A stretch of 64,000 nucleotides of DNA from Blastomyces gilchristii SLH14081 (GCF_000003855.2 NW_003101679.1:4487393-4551392); one strand, 5' to 3'. Counted from the stretch's first letter, positions 1-12,466 are shown. Notes: generated from the letters alone by a model not told the origin. Made by a program: numbers and translations.

Positions 1-19
1 TCCCGTATAGTTATATATA

Positions 20-281
20 GTGCTGCATCAAAAGTTCGAAAATTTTCTGAACCACGCTGGCCTGTCTCAAGGTACTTACTACATCGATCCCAACAAACAG
101 ATATCGGAAGAATATACCACCGACGCTATGAGACGTCCTCACATCTCTCACCTCACCTCGAATATCCTGGCGAAGCTAAATACATACGCCTTGGGACCAT
201 GGGATCTATATCACTACAACAACAGGCCCTTCCGCAACCAATGCGAAACGGACTTCAATTGGGTCATTGCCGTACAATATG
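20..281 (+). other. Unrecognised open exon-like segment at the left edge
   Basis: An open frame of about 87 codons runs from just after a TATATATAG, which could be a splice acceptor, to a possible GTAATA donor at 282. It has no ATG near its start, so it would have to be an internal exon of a gene beginning left of the window. It has a protein-like composition, with a run rich in His, Asn, Tyr and Trp near residues 40-75. A possible intron (282-341, with CTAAT before CAG) would join it to the first transporter frame at 342. I do not recognise the sequence. It could be part of a neighbouring gene, an unusual first part of the transporter pseudogene, or chance. Confidence 0.25.
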
Positions 282-341
282 GGTAATAATATTCTGCGCT
301 GTTATGGTGTTCAACAGGAAACGAACTAATTTGGATCGCAG

Positions 342-3300
342 GATCCTGACAATGCGCGGTTCTCGCCCTGTGCGGAACCATATTTGTCTTTTATTCCTGC
401 CATTTTGATTACTCTCATCTCTCTCTACTACATGCTGGACCATTACGTGCCCCAGTGGCGCCCGGGGTGGTTGCGGCCCTTTCGTTCTCGAGACTGGCGG
501 TCAATTATCCGAGCTACCACCTGAAGAGGGCGAATCTCCACCAACTTGGGTGATCGCTCTGTACTTCGAAACATTCCTGGGTTTGGTTGCTGATTTTGTC
601 CGCTTGACCTACAGCCCGTTTGTTTGGAGCGACGCAATTCTCCCCTTATCATGGGTGTGTCGTCCAGCCTGCTACATCCGTCAAGGCCGCATCACTGACG
701 CGCGAGCAGGTTGTTGCTATGCTGCTGATTATTGTTAAACGCCCAAGGACTTGCCCACTTTTGATGCTCGTGTATTTCACTGCAGTCCTCGTAGTTAGAC
801 TCCCATTCAACTCCGTTTACTGACAGGTCTAATGTACTTGATGCCGTCGCTGGTTATGCTTCAGCTGTCGCGGCGGGAACAGCATCTTTCACCATCCTTC
901 TTATGCCATTCCGTCTGGCATCCGCTACATCTAGCGATATAAGTCCAGTTGGCCATCGACCGGATAGCACACTGCGGAGCCCCGAGGACAACTTGCGACT
1001 GGCAATTTCTCAGTGTCTCCTGGATGGCACCGCTGATTGCTGCAGGAAAGCGACGACAGTTGAACGAAGAAGACGTTTGGTTTCTTCCATTTGAGTTTCA
1101 GCACCATAGGCTGCACGAGAGGTTTAGTCGGCTCAAAGGGTCAGTGCTTAGCCGGGTGCTACAAGCGAATGGAATTGACCTGCTCATCTTGACACTGATT
1201 TGGTTTGTGAGAACAGCTTGCGGTAGGTGGGCATTTTTCTATCTATGACTGAATTGTCCTTTTTAACGACTATTAGATTCCTCTTCACCACTTCTCCTGC
1301 AGAAGCTCCTACAGGTTACCAAAGACCCAGCCATTCCTAAGCGGATGCCTCTTACGTATGCATTCTTAACGATGATGATCCGTGTGGTTGGAGCACAAGT
1401 GCAAGTCTTAAATCTTTGGTATGGTAGACGATGCTACGAGAGAAGCCGTGGCGAGATGATCATGATGGTTTATGAAAAGGCTTTGTCAAGGAAGAACGTG
1501 TCCGGTCAAAAGCTTCAAGCGGAATCTTCTGGGGCCACTCGCGAAACCGAAGAGCCTCCGGGCGAGTACGCGGATGATGGGAAGAAGTCAGCCAAGAAGA
1601 GAAGAGCCCCGTGGTGGAATCCATTCAAATCAAGTAGAACCAGCGACAGCGGCACAGAATCAAACGAGGCTGCATCAATGGGAAAAATATTGAACCTTAT
1701 CCAAGGGGATGTCTACGAGATTTCCGAGCGATTTTGGCAGTTTGATTCTCTACTCGATGCTACCCTCGGGCTGATTATTGCCATTTTCCTAGTGTGGAGC
1801 CTACTTGGGCCGTCATGTCTACTCGGTGTCGTCACTGTGCTAGTCGCTCAGGTTCTCAACGCCTTCATCACCTGGATACTGGTTCGCTGGGAGCGGGTAA
1901 GAAGAAAAGCGACGGACTCTCGACTTCGAATTACTTCTCAATTTGTCGAAGCAATCCGTCACCTGAGATGGTATGGATGGCAGAAACACTGGCTAAATCA
2001 GGTCGCGGACGCCAGAAAACACGAACTACGTCTGCGCATCATTACGGGCGTCTGGGGAATTATGCTTGGGGTAGTTAGTTCCCTTTCCAGCGGATTGTTT
2101 CCCGTTGTGGCCCTCTATGCCTATACTGTCTTGGCTCAGCAACAGTTGAGTATCGATATCATTTTCCCTGCTTTGCATCTTTTCACCATGCTGGAGATAC
2201 GCATTCAACGTATCCCAAACCTAATTACTATTTTTATGAACGCCTCAGTTGCGCTGGGAAGGATCGAAGATTTCATGTCAGAACCAGACAAGGAAACGGA
2301 GCCATCCGATGATTCTGTGGATTCCGGCCCTATCCAACTTGAGTCTTGTAGTTTTATGCCTGGCCCGGGACTGACGCTCCTGTTCTTTCGGATCTATGTG
2401 TTACGATTCCCGAGGGCTTGACTGTTGTTTCAGGGAAGGTTGGCTCTGGGAAGACGGCTTTCCTGCTAGCGCTACTCGGCGAAATGGATAAAACAACAGG
2501 TGTCTCTCATATTCCTAATCATATGACTGGTTACTTCGCCCAAACACCATGGCTACAAAGCATGAGCATTCGAGAAAATATTCTGTTCTCATTACCATAT
2601 GATGAGAGACGTTATAAACTAGTTTTGGATGCCTGTTGCCTAGGTCAAGATATGGCTAGCTTTAAACATGGGGATCTAACTCTTATTGGAGAGAACGGCA
2701 CTGGACTTTCTGGCGGCCAAAAGGCAAGTGTCGCTCTTGCAAGAGCTGTATACAGCTCAGCTAAAGTTCTTCTTCTTGATGATCCCTTGTCAGCCCTCGA
2801 TTTTAACACCGCAGAGGCAGTGGTCAGCAAATGTCTGTCTGGACCTTTAATGCAGAACCGAACCGTTGTCCTTGTTACTCACCGCACAACGCTGGTTCAC
2901 AGTCTTGCGCAACAAATCATTAGCATCGACGACGGACGGGCTACAACGTATGATAAGGAATATATCCGTTCAATGCTGATCGGGGATAACACTCGGGCAG
3001 GAACCCTGACAGATGACACAACGCAAACAGCGCCTGAAAGCCCTGTTGACGAGCTTTCGGAGACAGTGCCTGACAAATTCATCGAGGAAGAACATCGGGC
3101 CAAAGGGGGGGTTAAGGGCAGTGTTTATTGGGGCTACATCAAGGCGGGCAAACTCAGATGGTGGGCTGTGCTCGTTGTTGTCTTGACAGTCTACCGCTTG
3201 TCCGCGGTTGGCCCGTCTTGGTTTCTCAAAGACTGGGGTGAAGCGTATGAGAAGGAGCAGGTATTAATGCGCTTCATGGGCAGCAATCACGGCATGTCCA

Positions 3301-4908
3301 ATATTGATAGGTCTCAGTCTCAGTCTCTTCCTGCCGTGGAAGCTTTTATCCTCCCCACGACACCCTCCGACACATTCCCACGGCCCGCTAACGATGTTCG
3401 CCCGTGGCTCTGGGCTTTTCTTGCCATCACCACGCTCCAAACCATCAACCTCCTACTCGCATCCCTTGTAATGGTTGTCGTCGTATACTATGCCAGCAAA
3501 CCAATGTTTACCCGAGCCATGGTGCGTGTGAGCTCGGCGACATTCAGATACTTCGATGTGACGCCAATAGGCCGACTGATGAACCGCCTCACCTCAGATA
3601 TTGGCGTTGTGGATGGCAACATCAGCCAGCAGTTCAGGCTATTCAACTTCATGGCGATCACCTGGGTAACCTCCGTCGTAGTGATTGCATCTATTACTCC
3701 GAGTTTCTTAGCGTTCACGGTGGTGCTGACCGGTACATTCGTCTACATATTTTTGCGATTTTTCCCGTCGTCGCAGCATCTAAGGCGCTTGGAAATGGTT
3801 TCGCTGAGCCCCGCTGATGTCGAATTTTGGCGAGCTTCTACATGGCTTGACTACCGTCCGTGCGTTCCACGCGGAGAAACGGTTCATGGATCGAGTCATT
3901 GGCGTCGTTGATAAATTCCAAGGCATGGACCACTTCTATTGGTCCCTGCAGGCCTGGTTGACATATCGCTTCCAAAGCCTGTCTGCCATGTCGATTTTCT
4001 GCCTTACTATATTGGCTCTCTATACCGGTATCTCCGCGGGCATGATTGCGTTTGTCCTCGTCGCGGCAGACGGCTTTGTCGTATCTATCAAGTCCCTGTA
4101 CCTACAGTATGGCCAGATCCAGATGGATTTCGTGTCTGTGGAGAGGGTTGACGAACTGTGTCATGTCGAGCAGGAGCCGTCCGGCAGCATTGAGCCACCA
4201 GCTGCGTGGCCCCGTTTCGGCTCCGATATGGTCGTTGAAGACGCGACTGTGCGTTACGCACCTCATCTCGACCCGTCTCTGTTGAACATTTCCCTTCGGA
4301 TCCCGGGAGGATCATCTACCGCCGTGATGGGCCGCACGGGGAGCGGCAAGTCGGCCCTGGCTCTGTCTCTCCTGAACGTCGTACGCCCGGACTCCGGTCG
4401 CATTCTGATCGATAACATCGACATCGCCAAGGTGCACACGCAGGCCCTGCGGTAGCGGGTCACCTTCGTTGCGCAGGAGCCCGTTCTGTTCCCCGGTAGC
4501 ATCCGGCTGAATCTGGACCCGGTAGGCGACTACTCCGATGCCGAGTGTGCGGATGTCCTCCGCCGCGTTTGCCAGAACCAGAACAGGCACGGGTGGACGC
4601 TGGATACAGACGTCGAGGCGGGCGGTCGCAACCTTAGCCACGGCCCGCGCCAGCTAATCGGCCTGTCAAGAGCGGTGCTGCGACGGAGCCCCATCGTCAT
4701 TCTCGACGAGGCGACGGCGTCGATTGACCATGAGAGCTCCCTAGAGATCCAGCAGATTATCCGCGAGGAGCTGAGGGACTCGACTGTTGTGACGATCGCG
4801 CACCGGCTAGAAGCTATCAAGGATGCGGAGTATTTTGTTGTGTTGGAGGATGGCAAGCTTGCCAGGCATGGGTATGTCACGGAGCCCAAGGGGAAGGGGG
4901 GGGAGTGA
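342..4908 (+). pseudogene. Broken ABCC-type full ABC transporter (fungal bile-acid/vacuolar permease-like)
   Basis: The pieces line up in order as an MRP/ABCC exporter: TMD0 with the FSPCAEPYLSFIPAIL segment (from 342), TMD1 (about 980-2330), NBD1 with Walker A GKVGSGKT, signature LSGGQ and Walker B VLLLDDPLSALD (2418-2900), TMD2 (3100-4120), and NBD2 with GRTGSGKS and VILDEATASID (4230-4908). Such proteins use ATP to move conjugated organic anions across vacuole or plasma membranes. The reading frame is lost at about 480 (extra T), 655, 1005, 2374 and 3811 (extra base in CCCCGCTG), and an in-frame TAG sits at 4453. The second signature reads LSHGP instead of an LSxGQ form. A normal intron is visible at about 1225-1275. 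The first exon and true start are not resolved. The subfamily is inferred from the TMD0 and linker; loss of function is clear. Confidence 0.85.
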
Positions 4909-4931
4909 GTAGGTTTTTGATTTCAGTGGTG

Positions 4932-5033
4932 ATTTTTCTTTTCTTTTCTTTTCTTTTCTTTTCTCTTCTTTTCTCTTCTTTTTTCTTTTCTTTTCTTTTC
5001 TCTTCTTTTCTTTTCTCTTCTTTTCTTTTTTTC
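4932..5033. repeat. Polypyrimidine (TTTTC/TCTTC)n tract
   Basis: About 100 bases made almost only of T and C on the + strand, in imperfect CTTTT and CTCTT units. Such homopurine-homopyrimidine mirror tracts can adopt triplex (H-DNA) structure; that is general knowledge, not shown here. It starts 24 bases after the stop codon of the ABC pseudogene. Confidence 0.9.
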
Positions 5034-5770
5034 CCCTCTGTTTCAGCGAGTCTTTCCACACCCCCCACTCAATAGCAGTTGTCTTACCAAGAGTGATTAA
5101 TGAGGGCGTTTATGGGCTGGAATAATAATACCAAGAGAGGAGCAGGGAGGCTGATCCTGTCCCTTTATAATGCACAATGCGTTGACGACTTTCCTCCTGG
5201 CAATGCGTAAGGATACCCCCACTTGAATATGTCATATGGCGCAGGTATATTGTATATCTAAAGCGCCATACATGCATATATGCTTGTGGCAGCTATGTAG
5301 TCTGCCATGGGAGGCTCATATAACTATATGAATACCTGCCTACTACAATGAAGTTCCATACTGCTTGCTGATTTGGCCGGAGGTTTTCCAACAACATGAG
5401 CGCTTTAATTGACAAGAGAGTTGAAATGTATATAACAGGTGTATCAGAATCAGATGCAATAATGATGATGCTATGTAATATATCAAAGAGAGTATTAATC
5501 ATTATAGTTAATTTGTAGGTAGCTGACGAGAGATAAGTTCTCATTCCTTTCACAGTGCAGTGTGGTGGTGATGTGCTTGCTTTCAAAGTGCTTTCCTTTC
5601 TGTAAGAGTTTTTTTGGGGGGTTTTCTGTTGTTGAAAGATTGGCTGTGAGAAAGGAAATAATTCAAATGGAAATAATAAAGAAGACAATAAAGAAATATA
5701 AAACATGAGGAAACAAAAGAAAAAAGATATCAAGTTCTAACTCCAAGCCCATAAGTTCAAAATATCACAA

Positions 5771-5771
<1 letters not shown>

Positions 5772-5801
<30 letters not shown>
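5772..5801. repeat. Poly(A) run, 30 bases
   Basis: An uninterrupted A run, followed at about 5920-5935 by a second shorter A run. It is about 300 bases beyond the stop of the wall-sensor-like gene, which is transcribed toward it. Confidence 0.9.
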
Positions 5802-5803
<2 letters not shown>

Positions 5804-6083
5804 ATCCGTGTCAGTGTTGAGAGCGGGGATATTACCTGACAACAAAACACAGGAAAATAATGCAGCCAGCCAACATTAAAATAAAAAAACATCATCAACC
5901 CCAACTTCTTCCAGGCGAAGAAAAAAAAAAAAAAAAGCTTGTTTCGCACACCTTAAGCGATGCTTCATGCCCAGATTCTAATCAAATGCCGCGCATTTTA
6001 CAATCTTCAAGTAAAAAGTGAAAGCAACCAGAGAAAAAAAAAAAAAGAGAGAGAAAAAACACGAAGTCGCCCCTTCTCATCAT

Positions 6084-6851
6084 CTAAAAATTCGACGACG
6101 GATTCACCCCGCCAGGATGATGATACTGATCCAACGTAGACTTGAACGGGCTCGCCCCCGCCGCCGTGGTCGAGGTCTCAAGGCTCGACGAGCCAACGGC
6201 TGTGCCGGCGTTCATCAGGTCATCGTCGTCGCCCAGGCCGCGTGCGTTGCGCTTGCGGCGCAACCGCCATGCGACGAAGGCCAGGCCGCCCAGGATGACG
6301 GCGCCGCCTACACCGACTACGACGCCGATGATGACGCGCTCGGAGGACTCGCTGAGGCCGGAGGAGGTGCGGCGGCCACCAGCGTCGTTACCGAGGCCTG
6401 GGGCTAGGGTTTGGCCTGGAGCGATGGTTGAGGCAGAGGTTTGTTCATAGGTGCTGCCGCTGAGGGTTATGGTGTTTGTGACGATGATGACGGAGGAGCG
6501 GGTTGGAGGCGGGGTGGGTGTGCGGGTGGGACGGGGGGTTGTTCGATCTGTTGGTCGGGTTGGGCGGTTGGTGGTGGTTTTGGAGGTGGGGGAATCGCTG
6601 GGTTTGGTGGTTGGTTCTTCTTTGGTGGTCTCTGAAGTGGTTGTTGGGTCTTCTCGTGTGCTGGTGGTGGAGGTGGTGGTGGTGGTTGTTGGTTCTTCGG
6701 ATGGAGATTCGGTCGCTGATGCCGCTGGGTCGTCGATGCTGATTATCTGTCTCTTCCTGCCATGGTGATTTGGTTGCTCAGCGCCAACGACGGCTATGGC
6801 GAGCAAGAGGACTGAGAGCAGCAGAAGGGATAAGGAGGGTGTCCACCGCAT
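6084..6851 (-). CDS. Mid2/WSC-like Ser/Thr-rich single-pass surface protein
   Basis: A single exon of 255 residues. The start is the ATG at 6851, because it opens a signal peptide (hydrophobic residues 7-23, ending near AVVGA), although the frame stays open upstream. A dibasic GRKRQ follows at about 31-35, then a Thr/Ser/Pro-rich stretch (about 45-150), a single membrane helix (about 173-195, VIIGVVVGVGGAVILGGL), the stop-transfer motif WRLRRKR, and a 55-residue cytoplasmic tail with an Asp cluster. This layout matches fungal cell-wall integrity sensors of the Mid2 or Wsc kind, which sit in the plasma membrane and signal wall stress. No cysteine-rich WSC domain is visible, so Mid2-like is the better fit. 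The family is assigned from architecture, not a conserved domain. The G/V-rich frames on the other strand are its antisense shadows. Confidence 0.65.
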   Translation of the reverse strand: MRWTPSLSLLLLSVLLLAIAVVGAEQPNHHGRKRQIISIDDPAASATESPSEEPTTTTTTSTTSTREDPTTTSETTKEEPTTKPSDSPTSKTTTNRPTRPTDRTTPRPTRTPTPPPTRSSVIIVTNTITLSGSTYEQTSASTIAPGQTLAPGLGNDAGGRRTSSGLSESSERVIIGVVVGVGGAVILGGLAFVAWRLRRKRNARGLGDDDDLMNAGTAVGSSSLETSTTAAGASPFKSTLDQYHHPGGVNPSSNF

Positions 6852-7190
6852 CGTGACTGGCGGTGGCTGGCAGCGAGCGACTGGAGGACAAGAGGGGAGC
6901 GAGCGAGGGTTACGCGGCCTGATTGAGGAAACTAGTAGCCACCAGATCCAGATAGATAGATGGATGGAGGTATGTATATATATCAAAGGAACATTAAACG
7001 AGAGATTGAAGATAGAAAGGAAAGAAAATGGATACGGAGAGAGAGAGAATGAAAGTCGTCGCAACAAGCGCGGGATGGAAAGTAGTGATAGAGGAATGGA
7101 TGAATAATATAGAGAGGGATGAAGATTGTTGGATGTGGAATGTGGATGTGGAAGAAAGAAACGAGAGAAACAGAAAAAAAACGAACGAAC

Positions 7191-7215
7191 GAAACGAAAC
7201 GAAACGAAACGAAAC
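7191..7215. repeat. (GAAAC)5 microsatellite
   Basis: Five perfect GAAAC units, flanked by GAACGAAC variants. It lies about 340 bases upstream of the wall-sensor-like start codon, probably in its promoter or leader. Confidence 0.9.
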
Positions 7216-8290
7216 GAACGAACTGGATGTTGATTAATTACAGAGTACGCTGTACGCTGTAGTTACGAGGCAAAAAAACAGCATCAGGAGTCGAAACCCG
7301 ATACCGCTTAATACCAGATCTCGTCCGTGCGGGGGATGGGCAATACCCGCTGCAGCAGAATACAGTGTTATTATTGTAAATAACGGGAGTAAGTTTCTGT
7401 TCTGAGACACCACGTGGAGCCAGGCCGTTGTGCCTTACACCCGATTGGATTAGACCCATACATCATTGCCCGTTTTGACTCCATTCGAGGCCGGTTCCGC
7501 GTTTCTATTGGTTGGAAGTGCGGTGCGTACCCCTGTCGGGTGGACACTGTTAAACTACATCAGGCCTAGTCTCACAGCGGAGAAAATGGCACCGTGATCA
7601 CATTGTAACATTGTAACACTGGTGACTCGAGGGCTGTGCAGGTACGTACTGTATGTAATGTACTGTACCAGCTGTGTACAGTTACAATGATTGTATGTGT
7701 GTATGTGCGGAATATATTTATATTATTATTATTATTTTTGTCCGCTGCGCAAAAATTACCAAAATTACCTCTCCCGGCCAACGGGGAATTGTATATCCTA
7801 AGTATCACTTGAACGGAACTAATCTGTTTTCTTGATTCAGGTACAGTACATATATGGCAGAGGATTTCAAGAATGAGAGAGATATAGATATGTGGAAACT
7901 CTGTCAACAATGCTTAGAATAGTTCTGAACAGATATAGAACTGTTGACCATGCAAGGAAGTAACTGTTATTATTCTAAATATATCTATCATCAGTATGTA
8001 TGTGTGAGTGCTGAACATTCTCTCTTCTAACCTTGCAAGTAAAATAGCTGGAAGCTCTGATGTTCAGAAATAGAAGAAGATATGCTAATTACATTTAAGA
8101 ATTCTTATGAATGAGTATTTCACTATTCTATTTTATTACCCAGAGATTGAAGAATAATGTGTTGCTGGAGACTTTTGATTTTCAATCAGATTACAGCTGT
8201 ATCAATGATACTCTTTCTCAACTCTCAAATGAATATATAGAAACATTTGTCTGTCTAATACACAAGGTCTTCATGAATGACATGCCATTT

Positions 8291-8299
8291 TACTCCGTA
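8291..8299. repeat. TACTCCGTA nonamer, copy 1
   Basis: Exact match, in the AT-rich gene-poor region and inside a frame judged non-coding. Confidence 0.8.
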
Positions 8300-8829
8300 T
8301 CAGCAGAATTGTATATGGAGAAGAAAGTCAATCAAACAGTCTCTTACATATATAGACTTCTTTTCACTGAGAAGTTGCTTCAAGAGCACCCGATATTGTA
8401 CAGAGTACTCTGTTCTTTCAATCAAGCCTTTGACTGATTTTCCAACTTTTCCAAGATACACATACATATTCTACATACACAGCATATCACTCCGTCCTCA
8501 ACAACCTTTTCCTCACTCACTGACCAAACCATAAACCACATCAACCATTCATGCATGATTCTCCAGCCATCAATCACATCACCCCCTCCTTTACGCATAG
8601 TAGAGCTTCAGCTGGCAATAGTCGGCTCTAATGCCCGCTAAAACTTCTTAAGCTCTGCAGAAATCCGAACCCATGACTATCTTGTTAATTCCATATAGAG
8701 GAAACGGGCGTGGGATATATATTAAATGTAAGGCGTTCTCGTATGCATGTATCATTTATCATGTATCATTCATAATTAATTCGCCAACGTTGCATTCAGG
8801 CGTTGGGAGTCCAAGATGGAACCCTCGCC

Positions 8830-8879
8830 TTTTTTTTTTTTTTTTTTTTTCTTTTTTTTTTTTTCTTTTTTTCTTTTTT
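8830..8879. repeat. Poly(T)/C tract
   Basis: Fifty bases almost entirely T, broken by three single C residues. Confidence 0.85.
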
Positions 8880-9294
8880 GCATATCAAAGCCACTTGAAG
8901 AAGAGAGAGAGGTTTGTTAAACTTGGCGTTTGTTCTTTTAAGTGCTGGATTTTTATTTTGCATGTGGGTTGAAGGTTTTGTGTGAGGCGTTGTGTTGAAC
9001 GTTTTAGGACAGAGGTCTTGAATCATCATGGTTTGAGAAATTTAATTTTTTTTTCTTCATCATTCTGGGGCTGAGATGGGATGAGATGAGATGAGATATA
9101 TGCCTTGGTGGTTGCGGAGGAGAAGTTCCAAAGTCTCGGAAAAATACCAGGGCGAATGAGATGCATATCTCCGTTTCTTGGTATTCTCTTATTTATATAT
9201 ATATATATCTCTCTATTTATATCGATTCTTTTCGTTCATACATATATATTCTTTCCCTCTCTTCTCTCCTCCTCTCTTTTCGTTCCATTTCTAC

Positions 9295-9303
9295 TACTCC
9301 GTA
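9295..9303. repeat. TACTCCGTA nonamer, copy 2
   Basis: Exact match, at the end of a pyrimidine-rich stretch. Confidence 0.8.
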
Positions 9304-12300
9304 CTGCTACTGGCAGTGAGTGGGGTGGGGTGGGACCCAGAAGGCGGCGGACCCATCTCTATCGGTGGTCGCCGGGAGATCATTAGGCGCCACTTACGAG
9401 TCCTTTCTTCCCCCCGAACACCAAATTAGGGCTGGCTGGCTTGGTTGAAGATTTTTCATTGAAAACCTTCCCGCCCATGGTCAGTCAACCTTTTTATCAT
9501 CAACTCTTATCAAATAGTTAGTTTTTGTTTTGACTATACTCTTGAACTATTGTGTTGCCTATTATGAAGGTAACTAATTAGTTACTATTTTTTATTTTAT
9601 TTTATTTTATTTTCAATTCAAATCCTGTTTTGACTGTTGAAGAAGGTCTCCTTATTCAGTCAGGCCTTTGGATGTCCTTGTAGCTCCGTACTTTCTATAC
9701 TTGCAGAATTGCTGTGAAATTACAGCCATTGCTAACTCTCTAAGGCAAAAAAAGCCCTCCTCAAAGCACCTCATTTTTTCGCGAAAGTCTTTTATTATTT
9801 TCTAATGTTGTTGTTGGTTGTTGCTTGTTACCAATAACCCCAAGTAATGTACATGTACATGTACATACATACAATCTCAGCTCTTGAATTCCAGACAGGG
9901 AACAGCTTACCTGGCCTGTACTGTGCACCAATTGCTCGTGATATAAGAGGCACAATAGACTGTACTGTATGTAATGTACATACATCCAGTCACTCAGCTC
10001 TAGCTAAGGGCTTCTGAACAATATCTACCACCGCAGGTAGTAAATCTGGCCCGTGTGTTTTGGTTTCCCTTGGGTATCCATTATCCATATCCACTGCGGG
10101 CGGTTCTTCATCCGGCCCATTTTCAAGGGTGATTTCGATTGGAGTGGCCCAATGCCTATCAACAGGTCAAGGCTAACCCGGTCGCTCTAAAGTTCAGAAC
10201 ATGGTCCGTGAGTTTCGTGGGGAAATATCGAGAAATGGTATGTTATGTGCATCACCCGAGAGTACATTTGATGATTGCTGCTCGATGGGGTGATTATATA
10301 CAGAGCCTGCTTCAGAACATCAAAACGAGGCCATCTCGGCTTAAATGAATAATTCGATTATTCCGCACGAGCTCTGAGTACTCTTCATTTTCATCATCAT
10401 TTATCCTCATCATCCCAAAGGACTGTGGTGTATGTACGGTTCTTGTGTGTACAGAGGCTGTCTTTTGAACCATAGGCCCATCAAAGGTTTGTTGGCCTGG
10501 ATTGCTGGATGTTGATGTTGCAGAAGTCGATGGCTGCAAAAGTCATACAATTGATAACTCTGGATGCCCTTTCCACATCACATTCTATTCTGGTCCAAGG
10601 AACTAGCCATATGCTTTTGGTCAGCGCAATCATCTTCTGATAGGCAAAAGAACTCTGCATGGAGATACAGATGTAAAAACTGACTTAGATGACAACTACA
10701 TTTGGCCTTGAGAGGTTGAAGAATCACTTTGACCTTTGACAGTGTGTGTGGCAACCTGACCTGACCATCTGTGAACTGCAATATAATTTCAAAAACTCTT
10801 CAAGAGGCTGTGGTGACCGACGCTTATGCTGGATGCATTTCTTCATCTTTATTCTATTTTCTTGCACAGAGTAATGCCACGAAGCGTACTTCTTAATTAA
10901 AAAGTGTGAGTGTTCCATGCCTCTTCGAGCGAACGTAATGTGGTGGATGTGGATGACTTGAAAGAAACCCCGAACACTTGATCTCCATGCATCCCATCCT
11001 TGTCATGACCTGCAATCTCCGAGAAATTAGCGGTTCCGGGACCAATATCAACCCGGGGGGTTTTGCTGCCATGATAACGTGGCAACCAGGGCCCAGCGGT
11101 TTGGTCAAGAATTCGAGCAAAGAGCCGAACGAACTGGAGCTTCGGAATTTGCTTGTGGGTGAGGCTGACGTTCGAGCTTCGAGTGAGATTTTGTGTTCCT
11201 TGGACCAAAACAACCGTCTGTGATGCTAAATAAGATGCGACACGCCGCTGCACCTTAGCGGGTTTCTCTCGGGAGTCGTTTCGAGCATGCAAATTCAAGG
11301 CTAGTTCGAAGTTGGACTCGAGCAAAATAGCATCAACATCGCCTCGCTTCAGCGCCCATTATTTGCATAGCAGCCTCGATGAGAAAATCTGGACAAGAAC
11401 TGATACGCTGCAGCGGAAAAGAATGAGCACCGAGGTAGTAAGTTAATTCCAAAACTTCTAATATTCTTTCGAGTACACTGAACTTTGTTACTAGGGCAAG
11501 AAGAGTAACTACGTGACAAATCTCGGTAATTGTTTTCTAGCCAGAGTGACAGATGAGATTTTGGGCATGTTGGCATTGAAAGGGGGGCCGCCGAGAGAAT
11601 CTGGAGGCTCGATTGCCCAACCACCCTCACACACGCATCTATTTATGGAGTTTTAGGCTTCTTTTAATAAGCTTCCCTGGACGTCACTGGTCACCGTTCA
11701 ACCAAGATTCTGGTTCGAAATTCGAGCGGGCTCTAGAGGACAGAAAACGGACTGTCAGCCCCCTCCTGGACATTTGACTAGCTGTACTGCCGGTGATTCT
11801 TATTCGCCCTGAAAATGACTTTTTGGTCCAAGGAAAAATAAGGTCATGGCAAAAGGCCAGGGAAATTACTCCCTGGTATAAAAGTGCAATCACGCATCCA
11901 AAACACGGCTGCGCTTGTCCACTGGTGAGAGGCGGCTTGGTTGGCTCGAAACATGCAAGGCAATTCATCTTGTGCCTGGCTAACCATGCAGCGCTTATTG
12001 ACTCCAGGATGACATGTTCTGACAGCTGGCAGGCTTAAGGGAAGCCACACGGAGTATTGACACTCTCGTTAGATTATGGGTTCTTGGTCTTTCTTACCTG
12101 TCCCTCATGGCTGGATTAAAAGAGCACCACCTCCCCTTCTCGATGGCTCAGTGAGCAGGCCACTCCTTTGGAACCGCAACATTCTTCTTGTTGGTCCTTT
12201 TTTTTTTTTAGGGGGTCACTTTGCCCTCACACTCCTTTCTTCGTCCTGCCAGAGCTAGATTCTGGCATTCATTCTTTTCTCTCGCGAGGATAGCAATCTT

Positions 12301-12325
12301 GAAAGGCTGCGTGCGTATATAGATT

Positions 12326-12337
12326 ATATATATATAT
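12326..12337 (+). promoter_or_regulatory. TATA-like element before the DUF1996 gene
   Basis: An ATTATATATATAT stretch about 135 bases upstream of the ATG at 12467. Position and sequence fit a TATA element, but AT runs are common in this region. Confidence 0.35.
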
Positions 12338-12466
12338 CTGTCGTCCAATTCCCTTGGTCGGAGGCTTGCTTTCTACACCTCAGCGCCCCAATAGACTCGC
12401 TTTGGCCGAGATTCTCATTCTTGCCGATCAAGATTGCTTGAGAGCCGGTCTCTACCTCTCGCAACA

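Larger units (their letters stand above)
4909..6083. other. Intergenic, low-complexity; no gene seen
   Basis: This lies between the 3' ends of the ABC pseudogene and the wall-sensor-like gene, which converge here. It holds a long pyrimidine tract, two poly(A) runs and AT-rich filler. Open frames over the pyrimidine tract translate to Lys/Glu or Phe/Ser runs and are not genes. Confidence 0.6.
6852..12466. other. Long gene-poor region (5.6 kb)
   Basis: No supportable gene on either strand. It should contain the promoter of the wall-sensor-like gene on its left and of the DUF1996 gene on its right. Open frames at 8111-8437 (+, 108 codons, AT-rich) and 10897-11325 (-, 142 codons) lack recognisable domains, introns in context or conserved-looking segments. 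A CACGTG lies at 7411. The stretch 10.5-11.9 kb carries a dispersed 12-mer (see findings) and may be an old, decayed insertion. Confidence 0.5.

Noticed and set aside
342..4908. Frame breaks explained as introns
   Set aside because: At 2374, 3811 and 4453 the flanking family sequence continues within one or two bases, leaving no room for an intron.
6441..6768. Overlapping Val/Gly/Trp-rich plus-strand frames
   Set aside because: Antisense of the Thr-rich stalk of the wall-sensor-like protein.
8111..8437. 108-codon frame in AT-rich DNA
   Set aside because: No recognisable motif, no splice context, and neighbouring sequence looks non-coding. A lineage-specific gene cannot be excluded.
10897..11325. 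142-codon minus-strand frame
   Set aside because: No recognisable domain; overlapping frames of similar length on both strands suggest chance in GC-richer DNA.
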